Shown here piece after piece: positions 24,539-33,325 of a stretch of 64,000 nt of DNA. The notes beneath the pieces were generated by a model, which made no database searches, had not been told where the DNA came from, and worked only from the letters and a program-made list of their open reading frames with translations. A program made the position numbers and the translations under genes. Source of the DNA: Tengunoibacter tsumagoiensis (lineage in GTDB: Bacteria > Chloroflexota > Ktedonobacteria > Ktedonobacterales > Ktedonobacteraceae); NCBI RefSeq assembly GCF_003967535.1, contig NZ_BIFR01000001.1:2541001-2605000 (forward strand). Reading direction: 5' to 3'. Position 1 is the first letter of the stretch; every line of letters begins with the position of its first letter.

Positions 24539-24977
24539 AACTATTTATGCGCTATCTAGCTGAGGCAGAGAATACTGCCAGATCTGAAGTGGAGCCAGTT
24601 GGCGAGCAGGGGGTTCAGCCCACTTTGCAGCCAATGATTCATGTTGAGGATATGAGTAAATCCGTTGAATTTTATCATACGTTGGGGGCAACCATCGTCC
24701 AGGGGAGCCGTGATGGGGATTGGACCTTGCTACGTTTTGGCGAAACAGAAGTGAGTCTACTGCGCATCCAGCGAATCCGGAGCAGAACGAGGGGAAAGTG
24801 GAGCTGAATTTTGCCTATACAGCCTCACTGGAAGCCTTAGAACAAAGGTTGCGCGAAGGTGGAGTTGATATTGTCCGTCCGGTTGGGGATGAAGGTTTTG
24901 GCTATCAACTGCAAGTACAGGACCCTGATGGAATGCTTGTCAAAATCAACCAGCTCAAGCCAGAACTGTATCAGTGA
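24539..24977 (+). pseudogene. 3' part of RHH-VOC gene (glyoxalase/bleomycin-resistance-like), frameshifted
   Basis: Continues the RHH gene after the IS (frame from 24541, LFMRYLAEAEN). A VOC domain follows: MIHVEDMSKSVEFYHTLGA, then after a one-base deletion at about 24762 AHPANPEQNEGKVELNFAY and the closing VQDPDGMLVKINQL. Inserting one G (CTGGCG for CTGCG) rejoins the frames. VOC proteins bind metals and act on or sequester small molecules; coupled to an RHH domain it could be a ligand-responsive regulator. The gene is dead twice over: by the insertion and by the frameshift. Confidence 0.72.
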
Positions 24978-24990
24978 AGCCTTTCTTAAT

Positions 24991-25030
24991 GGCAGAAGAG
25001 GTTGGACCGCAGAGGCCAACCTCTTCTGCC
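24991..25030 (+). terminator. strong hairpin after the VOC gene
   Basis: GGCAGAAGAGGTTGG and its exact complement form a 15-bp stem with a 10-base loop (17 bp with flanking AT pairs), 13 bases after the VOC stop. No T run follows, so it may be a Rho-linked or mRNA-protecting hairpin. Confidence 0.6.
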
Positions 25031-25240
25031 ATGTGCCACTAAAGCATTTGTGTTTCGCTCTATAAACACGACAATATCCTTGCGTGCCAGACAGACTGAG
25101 CAGTCAAAAAGCTTGCACAAAAACAAGGTCTACAAAGGAGCTTCCCTCTGCCGGGTTAGCGAGCTGTTCCCGGTCTGGATGCCAGGTGAAGATATAGGAT
25201 GCGAGCGTACGACGTACAGAACCATGGCCACCTGAAAAAA

Positions 25241-25912
25241 CTACGATAAATACGTAGAGATATTATTGTTGGACTGGTTGAGTGTTAATAAAATAGCGAA
25301 GTCGTTAGGTGAGATAAATTTTTCAAGGATGTGCGTAAGATCGGCATGGAGAGTATCCGCATCGGTGAGATCGGTGCCATTGAGATCAGCCCCATGGAGA
25401 TGTCCAAATTGCAGATTGGCCCCTCGTAGATTGGCCCCGCTCAGATCAGCCCCATAGAGACGAGCATGTTGTAACTGTGCTTGACTGAGGTTTGCATAGC
25501 GCAGATCGGCCCCACTAAGATTTGTGCCTCGGAGATCTGCCTGAATGAGCCGCGCATACGTCAGGTTGGTGCGGTAGAGGCGTGCTCCACTCAGGAGTGC
25601 CCCTGTGAGATCAGCTCTGGTAAGATCAATCTTACTCAGATCAGTGCGGCTGAGATTGGCATAACTGAGATTGGCATCCTGAAAGATAGCGTCAGAGAGG
25701 AGTGTCGTACGCAACTCTGCTGAGTGAAGATTGGCTTCGCACAGATTGGCTCTGCGGAGATCAAGCCCACTCAGATCCATGCCATGGAGATCGGCATGCA
25801 CCAGATCAGGATTGATATCAGGTTGTTGTGCTCTCCAGGTGTTCCACTGATCTTTGCCTGCTGCCTCAGTGCAGCATGTTTTGAGGAGGTCGAGATGCGT
25901 TGAATCGGCCAT
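25241..25912 (-). CDS. pentapeptide-repeat protein
   Basis: 223 residues. From about residue 40 to 205 almost the whole protein is A(D/N)LxX pentapeptides (for example ADLHGMDLSGLDLRRANLCE), which fold as a right-handed quadrilateral beta helix of about eight coils. A short helical N-terminus (MADSTHLDLLKTCC) precedes it. Some such proteins mimic DNA and protect gyrase, but most have no known role, and the sequence does not tell. Start ATG 25912 has AGAGGA seven bases upstream; the frame is open to 25930. Probably monocistronic. Confidence 0.85.
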   Translation of the reverse strand: MADSTHLDLLKTCCTEAAGKDQWNTWRAQQPDINPDLVHADLHGMDLSGLDLRRANLCEANLHSAELRTTLLSDAIFQDANLSYANLSRTDLSKIDLTRADLTGALLSGARLYRTNLTYARLIQADLRGTNLSGADLRYANLSQAQLQHARLYGADLSGANLRGANLQFGHLHGADLNGTDLTDADTLHADLTHILEKFISPNDFAILLTLNQSNNNISTYLS

Positions 25913-26151
25913 AATATTCCTCTTTCGCATTCTTGCTAATGATCACTGTACAAACGAGCAGGATGGTTCTCCTCTACTAGCAGAGGCCCTAAGAAATCCT
26001 GATAAAAGAAATACGAATGAGGTGCCATTAAGGCGCATAAATTCAGCCTTATTTTGTATGTAAAATCATTCATTCATAATTACAAAACTATAGACAATTT
26101 ATCTGTCCTTTCGAGAAGCCAGTGAAGTACAGCTACGGGCGTGTTTAGACG

Positions 26152-26185
26152 ACGGTCGCATCCATTAGCGAACGGATGCGACCGT
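26152..26185 (-). terminator. terminator-like hairpin of the sigma-factor operon
   Basis: ACGGTCGCATCC and its exact complement form a perfect 12-bp stem with a 10-base loop, directly after the stop of the alpha/beta hydrolase gene on the reverse strand. No T run. Confidence 0.6.
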
Positions 26186-26190
26186 TGGGC

Positions 26191-27018
26191 TTATTTCAGG
26201 ATCTCGTGGAGCTTCGCGGCGAAGGTGACGGCGTGGGCTCCATAGCCGCCATGGTCACCTGGGAATTCCACCACCTGTGTATCCAGGTGTTCGGCCAGCA
26301 GAGCGGCGGGACGATAGGCAAACTTGCCGGCCAGATGATCGCGAGTCTCCAGACCGCCCGCCAGAACGATCCGCTCTTTGTGTGCGGAGAGAAGTGTCAG
26401 GTTGGGCCTGTAATGGGTGAAGGGCAGGAGTTCGTGGCCAAAGAAAAGGTCCATATTTCCAGCCATACGCGCCATGGTAGCTGCAACCTCCGGAGGGAGT
26501 GGAACCGCTGGCGGCTGCATGGTGCCCTCGAGGCCAACGCCCACTGCCCACGCGTTCATCGCCGCGCCAGCTCCCTCGCGCTGGTAGATCTCGTAGACGT
26601 GCTCGTTAACTGCGTGCCAGGTGGCTGAGTCAGGCAATATCTCCAGCAATGGCGGTTCGTGGGCGATCAGCTTTGCGACCCGCTCGGGATGGCGGGCGAT
26701 CAGGTCGAGACCGACGATTGCGCCCGAACTGGTGCCAAAGACGATGGCTGGCTCAGGAGTAACGGCCTCCAAGAGTCGGCTTGCGTCGTCGCTATGAATA
26801 GCGATACTCTGGTCCTCTGGTGTATTGTCGAGCGGACTGCGCGAATTGCCACGTGGATCGTAGGTGACGACGGTGTAGTCCTCGGCCAGGATCGGCGCAA
26901 TGGCCTCGAAGACGCCCGCATCGGTGCCTCCGCCCGCGATCATGAGCAGAACAGGGCCAGAACCACGTGTCTCATAGTAAATGGTTGCTCCAGGGACTTT
27001 AAGGGTCTGCGTTTTCAT
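26191..27018 (-). CDS. alpha/beta hydrolase
   Basis: 275 residues, alpha/beta-hydrolase fold. Oxyanion region LLMIAGGGTDAGVF, YDPRGNSRSP, nucleophile elbow FGTSSGAIVG (GxSxG), C-terminal catalytic His in FPGDHGGYG. Acts as a carboxylic ester hydrolase or related enzyme; the substrate is unknown. It is the last gene of a GC-rich block with the ECF42 sigma factor and DGPF protein, with 91 bases between, so it is probably in that operon. Confidence 0.85.
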   Translation of the reverse strand: MKTQTLKVPGATIYYETRGSGPVLLMIAGGGTDAGVFEAIAPILAEDYTVVTYDPRGNSRSPLDNTPEDQSIAIHSDDASRLLEAVTPEPAIVFGTSSGAIVGLDLIARHPERVAKLIAHEPPLLEILPDSATWHAVNEHVYEIYQREGAGAAMNAWAVGVGLEGTMQPPAVPLPPEVAATMARMAGNMDLFFGHELLPFTHYRPNLTLLSAHKERIVLAGGLETRDHLAGKFAYRPAALLAEHLDTQVVEFPGDHGGYGAHAVTFAAKLHEILK

Positions 27019-27109
27019 ACTATGTTCCTCTAATCAAATAATCAAATACATAAAATACCTATGTTCTTTGCTACATATGAGTTTCATGCCCGCTGCCGGG
27101 GAGCTTACC

Positions 27110-28360
27110 TCAGGTCAATTGATCCTCAGAAGAGTTGTGGGTGGCCAGGCGCTGGCGCAGGAGGATCTGCTCTGCCTGATTGTTCGTCAGAGTGATGGCT
27201 CGCAGTTCGGCTGCTCGGGCATGCTCACTGCGACCAAGTTCCAGCAGAAACGCGCCGCGAATGGCGTGAAAGCGATGATATCCCTCAAGATCGCGGGTCA
27301 GAGCCTCGACCTCGTTCAGCGCCGCCACTGGCCCTGCGACATAGCGTAGGGCGACCGCCCGGTTCAGGCGCACCACCGGCGAGGGGGCCATAGTGAGCAA
27401 GAGATCATAGAGGGCCAGGATCTGCTGCCAGTCTGTCTCCTGCCACGATGTCGCCTCTGCGTGACAGGCAGCCAGCGCGGCCTGTACCTGGTAGGGGCCA
27501 GGACGACCAAGCGCTGCTGCCTGCTCGATCAGGCGCCCGGCCTCACCAATCATCTGATGATTCCAGCGCGCCCGGTCCTGGTTGGCCAGCAGGATCAGAT
27601 TCCCCCCGGAATCGAAGCGGGCGTCTGCTCGGGCCAGATGGAGGCGCATCAGAGCTAGCAGGCCCAGTGCCTCCGGTTCTCTGGGATAGAGGCGCGTGAC
27701 AAAGGCCGCCAGCCAGGCCGCGTCCTCGGCCACATCGCGTTGCGTAGAAACGCCGCTGGTGCTGGCAAGATAGCCCTCATTGAACATCAGATAGAGGACG
27801 GTCAGGACTTCGCCCAGGCGCTCGTCGAGCTCCTCCTCGCGGGGCACACGATAGGGAATGCTTGCCTGCACGATCTTCTGCCGCGCCCGTACCAGTCGGC
27901 GTGCCACCGCCGACTCCGAGGCCAGGAAGGTATGAGCGATCTGGGCCGTCGTGAAGCCGCAGACGGCCCGCAGAGTCAGAATTACCTGGGTCTCGCGGGA
28001 CAGCGCCGGATGGCAACAGGTGAACATTAGCCGTATCCGATCGTCTGGCTCGGAGATTACCGGGCGTTCTAGGAGCGCAAGCTGATTGCGATAACGTGCA
28101 TCGCGACGAAGCTGGTCGATGGCGCGCCGTCGCGCCACCGTTAGCAACCAGGCACCGGGACGAGCAGGAATGCCTTCGACTGGCCAGCGCTCAAGTGCGA
28201 CCAGGAGGGCATCCTGGACGATCTCTTCGGCAACCTCGAAGTTACCAAGTAAACGTACCAGCGCTCCAACCAGCATACCGGCCTCTTCGCGAAAGACTGT
28301 GCCGAGCGCAGCCTGAATCTCCTGCTCGGGAGCCTGAGGATCTTGTGGGGTATCAACCAT
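27110..28360 (-). CDS. ECF42-type RNA polymerase sigma factor
   Basis: 416 residues. N-terminal sigma region 2 (FEVAEEIVQDALLVALERWP, WLLTVARRRAIDQLRRDA) and region 4 (RAVCGFTTAQIAHTFLASES), then the long helical C-terminal extension typical of ECF42 (LYLMFNEGYLASTSG, later ARADARFDSGGNLILLANQD). These factors lack a membrane anti-sigma and are found beside DGPF/YCII proteins, as here. Start ATG 28360 lies 6 bases after the DGPF stop codon. GC is clearly above that of the surroundings. Confidence 0.92.
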   Translation of the reverse strand: MVDTPQDPQAPEQEIQAALGTVFREEAGMLVGALVRLLGNFEVAEEIVQDALLVALERWPVEGIPARPGAWLLTVARRRAIDQLRRDARYRNQLALLERPVISEPDDRIRLMFTCCHPALSRETQVILTLRAVCGFTTAQIAHTFLASESAVARRLVRARQKIVQASIPYRVPREEELDERLGEVLTVLYLMFNEGYLASTSGVSTQRDVAEDAAWLAAFVTRLYPREPEALGLLALMRLHLARADARFDSGGNLILLANQDRARWNHQMIGEAGRLIEQAAALGRPGPYQVQAALAACHAEATSWQETDWQQILALYDLLLTMAPSPVVRLNRAVALRYVAGPVAALNEVEALTRDLEGYHRFHAIRGAFLLELGRSEHARAAELRAITLTNNQAEQILLRQRLATHNSSEDQLT

Positions 28361-28366
28361 CGGCGC

Positions 28367-28726
28367 TCAGGCTCCCAGTAGCGGCCAGATCTCTACCACG
28401 TGGTAAATGGGTACGCTGCTGGTCCACTTTTTGGCCAGCTGTAACGCCTCATCCAGATCGGCTACCTCAATTTCAGCATAACCGCCAATTACCTCAGTTC
28501 CCTCGAGAAATGGGCCATCGGTAACCAGCAACTGACCGCCCGCGCCAGCGTGCACGCTGGTAACTGTATGCGGTGGATGGAGTCCATTGTCGTGACGCAG
28601 ATACGCCTGGTGCTCGGCCATCCACTGTCCCGACTTTGCTCGTACCTGGTTGCGCTCCTCTTCCGACATCGCCAGCCAGGCGGCCAACTCCTCTGGAGGG
28701 GCGCAGAATAGCAAGAAATATTTCAT
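28367..28726 (-). CDS. YCII-related DGPF-domain protein
   Basis: 119 residues. MKYFLLFCAPPEE start, the LVTDGPFLEGTEVIGGYAEI core that names the DGPF family, and an IYHVVEIWPL end. The fold is a ferredoxin-like dimer. In many bacteria it is encoded next to an ECF42 sigma factor and is thought to be part of the same regulatory unit. Start ATG 28726 has AAAGGA before it; a longer frame to 28768 lacks support. Confidence 0.92.
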   Translation of the reverse strand: MKYFLLFCAPPEELAAWLAMSEEERNQVRAKSGQWMAEHQAYLRHDNGLHPPHTVTSVHAGAGGQLLVTDGPFLEGTEVIGGYAEIEVADLDEALQLAKKWTSSVPIYHVVEIWPLLGA

Positions 28727-29281
28727 ATGATCGATCCTTTCATCTCTCTCCTGCATTGCTATTCCCACAGGGTCTCTCCTGCCCGGAACAGCTCCGCACA
28801 GAGTACTCTGTTATGTGTTCTTTCTCCTATACGACGAATAGATAAGGCCCGAAAAGGACATTCCGGTGAATGTTGTTCTCGCCTACCCAAAGAATCTGTT
28901 GTTCCATTGTTTTTTCTGGCTGATCATCTTGTTATTTTTTCGAAAATGGTCGCTGTGACGATATGATTCAGCGCGCCTGACTTGTTTGGAGGAACTTATT
29001 CACCAGGATCCGTTTACGATCCTGATTTTTTTTGCTTGCGTAAGGAAACGTGCGAGGTTAGTATGAGGGAGTGATGAGGTTCAGCAGGCATAGATGAGGT
29101 CTATACCTCCCTTGATTCAATGATAAAAATGTAGTGAGAGTAGTTTATCGGTACAACCAGATTAAATGGTAAAGACATCTTCATTTGAGCACAAAATGAA
29201 GAACCTCTTCGTGCTCATTCACCAGATAATGTGGCTGTACCTGGTTTACCCATGCAGGTGCAAGCTATCTCATCTCAAAAG
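28727..29281. other. 555-bp intergenic region, no gene seen
   Basis: Between divergently placed reverse-strand transcription units I find no believable gene. The notable element is a small hairpin with a run of eight T at 29005-29031 (separate entry). The right half is AT-rich and should hold regulatory sequence. Confidence 0.4.
29005..29031 (+). terminator. orphan forward-strand terminator
   Basis: AGGATC-7 bases-GATCCT followed by GATTTTTTTT. This is the shape of an intrinsic terminator on the forward strand, but no forward gene ends nearby, so it might end a small RNA or antisense transcript. The stem is only 6 bp. Confidence 0.4.
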
Positions 29282-30931
29282 TTATTCTTTGCTAATAATC
29301 TCCAGTAGCTCTGGTATTCTGTTCACCAGTAATGTGCTTGCCCAGGAGGTTCCGGCCAGATAGATAAGCAGGGCATAGAGGAGAGCGAGGGGCAGAGTGA
29401 ACAACCAGAGCCAGCGCATCTGAAAGAGCAGAGGCAAAAGAAAGGCGGCCAGGACAGGGAGTAAGATCAGTATCTCCAGGCCGAATGCTCCCAACGCTCG
29501 TAATGATTTTGCACAGCCACTCTGCGATCCAGTTGCTGGTGTATTGCGGTAGCCCTTTTGTGCCAATGCCATGCGACTGGGGAAGAGCAGGGAAAGTACA
29601 TTGCCACAGCCAAGCAGAACGATCAAGCCTGTCAGCCCTGCCAGACCAATGGGCCAGATCAGATCCATGTTGTTTGTAAGCCAGGCCACAACAGGGATGC
29701 AGATAGCCATTTCAAGGATCCCAAGACCCAGAGTGACCAGATTCTTTGCCCACAAGAGCTGTCGCGGTTTAATCGGAAAAAGCAAGAGGGTCGTCAGCGA
29801 TTGGCGTTCAACCCCCAGAATATTATTCGAGAAGAAGAGAAGCGAGAAAAAGATGATTAAGAGTAGATAGATCATTCGCCAGTAACCCAGCCCTTGATTA
29901 AAAATGCTGTAGCTCATCAGAACAATCACAAAAAAGAAGACTCGAACGACAATCGTTGTCAACTGAGGATCTCGGCGGAAATATTTAAGATCCTTAAGGG
30001 CCAGGGCTAATGTCTGTGGTGGCAGGAAGGAACGTCTCCTGGTCTGTTTGATGTTTTGAGGCATGGCTCTGGTAGATTGTCCAACATTTTTCGTCGAGGC
30101 ATTGTTTTCAGGCGTTGCGAGAGCACGTTCGACGGCTATTATCCAGAGAGAGAAGATGCCAATCGTCGTTGCCAGCAGTCCCAGGAGCCAGGCAATACTA
30201 GAGAGCCACTGGCCCGCGACAGCCTGCTGGAGGGCTTTGGCAGCCATGCCGGGAGGAAACCATTGAAGATAAGGTGAGAATGAATTGTTTTGTATCTTCG
30301 TAATAAAGTTGATGCCAGCGCTCCCAGTGAAGGCAAAGCGGCAGAGGTAGCCAGACATAGAGAGCAGTGCGATCAGAATCACCCCAAGATCACGGAAGCG
30401 ACGGGTCAGCAAGAGGCTCATCAAGAGCGAGAGGATCAACTGGCTCAGGCCAATGACCTGAGCATAGAAGATAACAACCACCGCAAACGTCAGCAGGAAG
30501 AGTGGAATCGACGTTGTCAGTCCGGCCACAACCGCAACCAGAGCAAAGAAGAGCCAGAGTGTCGAAAAATCCAGAAACGTTGAGATGACCATTCCAGCCA
30601 TGAGCTCGAGCCGTGTCAGCGGAAATTGATTGAGCTTGGAGAGGTTCAGACCCTCATTTGTTTGAAATCCAATCAGAGGAAACAAGATCCAGGATACTGT
30701 TACCCCTGTAAAACCAAGCGAGAGAAGCTCCATACTTAATTGTTGAGGGGCGAAACGGAGGGTAATAAAGACACCAACTGCAATGAGAATACTAAATACA
30801 AGGGTTATAATTAATTGTATAATCAGCAGGGCAATTCTACCGCCTTTATTCCCTGCTCCTTGAATACTACGTTGAAAGATCTTCCAACGCAACCAGAAGA
30901 GCCAGCGTAGCTTCTGGCTGTGTATAATCAT
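29282..30931 (-). CDS. large ABC-2-type membrane protein
   Basis: 549 residues with about 12 hydrophobic segments in two groups separated by a soluble loop near 275-320 (ENNASTKNVGQSTRAMPQNI). The second half begins LALKDLKYFRRDPQLTTIVV, the pattern of ABC-2 or bacitracin-type export permeases in which a basic amphipathic helix precedes the first TM. No ATPase is adjacent, so partner and substrate are unknown. ATG 30931 has GAGAGAG seven bases upstream; the frame is open to ATG 30964. Confidence 0.7.
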   Translation of the reverse strand: MIIHSQKLRWLFWLRWKIFQRSIQGAGNKGGRIALLIIQLIITLVFSILIAVGVFITLRFAPQQLSMELLSLGFTGVTVSWILFPLIGFQTNEGLNLSKLNQFPLTRLELMAGMVISTFLDFSTLWLFFALVAVVAGLTTSIPLFLLTFAVVVIFYAQVIGLSQLILSLLMSLLLTRRFRDLGVILIALLSMSGYLCRFAFTGSAGINFITKIQNNSFSPYLQWFPPGMAAKALQQAVAGQWLSSIAWLLGLLATTIGIFSLWIIAVERALATPENNASTKNVGQSTRAMPQNIKQTRRRSFLPPQTLALALKDLKYFRRDPQLTTIVVRVFFFVIVLMSYSIFNQGLGYWRMIYLLLIIFFSLLFFSNNILGVERQSLTTLLLFPIKPRQLLWAKNLVTLGLGILEMAICIPVVAWLTNNMDLIWPIGLAGLTGLIVLLGCGNVLSLLFPSRMALAQKGYRNTPATGSQSGCAKSLRALGAFGLEILILLPVLAAFLLPLLFQMRWLWLFTLPLALLYALLIYLAGTSWASTLLVNRIPELLEIISKE

Positions 30932-31186
30932 AAAAAAACTCTCTCTCTTCGTACATACTGACATTAGAATGTGAATCTATTCTCTATACGGAATGAGCCG
31001 CATAAAAGTTTATTCTCTCATTAGATGTGATGGACCCTGTAGATCACTAGACTAGATCAGAGAGGATTTTGCACGAGCGAAGATGAGAACAGCATTAAGA
31101 GCAGCAATAATGAGAAGAAATGAGATTAGAATCCTGTTCTGATCCCCAAAGGATGTCATAGTGAGAGATAGATAGTAAGAACAGAG

Positions 31187-31226
31187 AATCGCCCCTCCAG
31201 GTTTGTTAAAACGAGGAGAGGCGATT
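31187..31226. terminator. hairpin terminator after the phosphohexomutase gene
   Basis: AATCGCCCCTCC and GGAGAGGCGATT pair with one mismatch around a 16-base loop. It lies 27 bases after the reverse-strand stop. The T run (TTTTTT) is on the forward side, so it may work better for forward transcripts. Confidence 0.6.
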
Positions 31227-31252
31227 TTTTTATGAGTATTTGTGCACGTAAC

Positions 31253-32614
31253 CTAGCTGCGAATGAAGGCCAGGACCTCATCGCGTCTGGCTTCCATCGT
31301 CGCTTTGTCGTTCGCCTCGACGTTCAGGCGTAGGAGGGGCTCAGTATTTGATGGACGAACATTGAACCACCAGTTGCCGAAGTCGAGCGTCAGACCGTCC
31401 AGCTTATCGACGGATTGAGCGGCTGGGCCAAACTTCTCTTCCAACTCCTTCAGTTTGCTCTGTGCATTGCTGACAGTGCTATTGATCTCGCCACTGCGCA
31501 CGCCCCGATCCAACGGTTTAATGATCTCAGAGAGAGGCTTATCCTCGATCGAGATTAATTCCAGCATAATCAGTAGAGAGATCAGGCCGGAGTCGGCGAA
31601 CCAGTTGTCGCGATAGTAGAAGTGACCGGAATGCTCACCGCCAAAGATGCCATTGACGCGGCGCATATCGGCCTTAATAAACGAGTGACCGACACGTGTG
31701 CGTACTGCCGTCCCACCAAGCTCTTCAATGAGAGCAGGCACACTCTTTGAAACGATCAGATTATAGAGAATAGTAGAGCCAGGATGTTTATGGAGCAGGC
31801 TATTGGCGACCATCTCAGTGACTTGAGAGCCATCGACCAGGTCCCCATGCTCATCAACAGGAAACATACGATCGGCATCGCCATCGAAGGCAGCCCCGAC
31901 ATCGGCTCCGGTCTCACGAACCTTCTTCTGGACATCAACCATATTCTCGGGCTCAATCGGGCTGGCTGGATGATTAGGGAAGCGTCCATCGAGCTCAAAG
32001 TAAAGTGGAACCAGCTCGCAGGGGAGATGTTTGAAAACCTCGGGCATCACCTTTCCGGCCATCCCATTGCCTGCATCCACCACCACTTTTAGGGGCTTAA
32101 GTTTTGTGACATCGATAAACGAGAGTGCATGTTTCACATAGTCTTCCGTAATATCGCGCGTCGTCACCGTCCCTTTTTTTGTGGGCTCTGCAAAATTGCC
32201 GCTGACGGCCAGATCGCGGATATCGGCCAGACCGGTATCTTTGCTAATGGGGAAGGCCTCAGCGCGACAGAACTTGATCCCATTATATTTGCCAGGATTG
32301 TGGGAGGCTGTGATCATCGTACCGGCAGAATAGCGGAACTTGCCAACGGCAAAATAGAGGCCATCGGTTGTCGTGAGGCCCAGATCGACCACATCCACGC
32401 CTTGATCAGTGATCCCCTCGATAAAAGCCTGGGAAATTTGGGGAGAAGAAACGCGCATATCGCGGCCAACAGCAATCTCAGACACCTGTAAATACTGAGC
32501 AGCTGCACGACCAATGCGATAAGCTACCTCTTCAGTGAGAGTATCGCCATAGACGCCACGGACATCATAGGCACTGAAGATAGAGGGATTGACGGTCACA
32601 TGTGATGTATTCAT
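31253..32614 (-). CDS. phosphomannomutase/phosphoglucomutase
   Basis: 453 residues from ATG 32614 (the frame is open to 32647). Interconverts hexose 1- and 6-phosphates for glycan or nucleotide-sugar synthesis. All four alpha-D-phosphohexomutase motifs are visible: phosphoserine loop TMITASHNPGKYNGIK, metal loop DGDADRMFPVD, sugar loop GGEHSGHFYYRDN, phosphate loop RPSNTEPLLRLNVEA. GEHSGH is the pattern seen in dual PMM/PGM enzymes. Neither possible start has a strong ribosome site. Monocistronic. Confidence 0.93.
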   Translation of the reverse strand: MNTSHVTVNPSIFSAYDVRGVYGDTLTEEVAYRIGRAAAQYLQVSEIAVGRDMRVSSPQISQAFIEGITDQGVDVVDLGLTTTDGLYFAVGKFRYSAGTMITASHNPGKYNGIKFCRAEAFPISKDTGLADIRDLAVSGNFAEPTKKGTVTTRDITEDYVKHALSFIDVTKLKPLKVVVDAGNGMAGKVMPEVFKHLPCELVPLYFELDGRFPNHPASPIEPENMVDVQKKVRETGADVGAAFDGDADRMFPVDEHGDLVDGSQVTEMVANSLLHKHPGSTILYNLIVSKSVPALIEELGGTAVRTRVGHSFIKADMRRVNGIFGGEHSGHFYYRDNWFADSGLISLLIMLELISIEDKPLSEIIKPLDRGVRSGEINSTVSNAQSKLKELEEKFGPAAQSVDKLDGLTLDFGNWWFNVRPSNTEPLLRLNVEANDKATMEARRDEVLAFIRS

Positions 32615-32752
32615 CATCCATAGTGTGAGTATTCCTGTCAGTTGCATATGAGCAAGCTGAGAAGAAGCCTCACATCTCCTTTCTTATTTGACCATAGTAA
32701 CGATGTTGTGAGCAGTAAGTGTAAGATTTGCACCTATCCTGATCGTCGAATA

Positions 32753-33325
32753 TCAGCCCTGCCGCAAGGAGGCACGCCATATCTCCAGGAGCACCCAGGG
32801 CTCACCGGAACTGCGGGGATCATAGATCTGTCCTACTTCTTGAAAGCCAGCTTTATGGAAGGCTCGTCGGGAAGGATGATTAGCCAGAGCCGTCTCCGCA
32901 TAGACCCGGCTGAATTCGGTGAAGCTAAACAGATAGTGCACCAGGGTCGCGATAGCTTCTGGACCATAGCCCTGGCCCCAACGGGTCTTATCACCTAGTC
33001 CAAGGCCGACCTCAACCTGACCAAGGCGGAGGTCCACATTGAAGTAGGTAATCGTGCCGATAGGGGTATGCTGTTCATCCTCGATAATGAACCAGAATTG
33101 TCGCCCATTGCCATTGACATAGTTGCGTTCAAACGTGGGCATAAATTCGACCATAGTCTGCGAGTAGGGACGGTGTGGATCATAACGCCACACCTCATCA
33201 TCACGTTCCCAATGAAAGACCAGTGAGGCATCATTGAACGTTGGGCGGCGCAACGTGACACGTCGCCCCTGGAGAAGGGGATTTTGTGCCTGATTAGTCT
33301 TATCATTTCGCTGTAATTCTGTCAT
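32753..33325 (-). CDS. GNAT acetyltransferase, RimJ/RimL type
   Basis: 190 residues. VTLRRPTFNDASLVFHWERD start, acetyl-CoA site LGDKTRWGQGYGPEAI and YAETALANHPSRRAFHKAGF are those of the RimJ/RimL group, which acetylates protein N-termini or other small amines. Its ATG overlaps the phosphopentomutase stop by four bases (ATGA), so it is translated together with that gene. Confidence 0.88.
   Translation of the reverse strand: MTELQRNDKTNQAQNPLLQGRRVTLRRPTFNDASLVFHWERDDEVWRYDPHRPYSQTMVEFMPTFERNYVNGNGRQFWFIIEDEQHTPIGTITYFNVDLRLGQVEVGLGLGDKTRWGQGYGPEAIATLVHYLFSFTEFSRVYAETALANHPSRRAFHKAGFQEVGQIYDPRSSGEPWVLLEIWRASLRQG

Noticed and set aside
25002..25235. 77-codon forward frame after the VOC gene
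   Set aside because: No ribosome site, begins inside the arm of a 15-bp hairpin, and composition is not protein-like.
28096..28524. 142-codon forward frame opposite the sigma-factor start
   Set aside because: GC-rich antisense shadow of well-supported ECF42 and DGPF genes.
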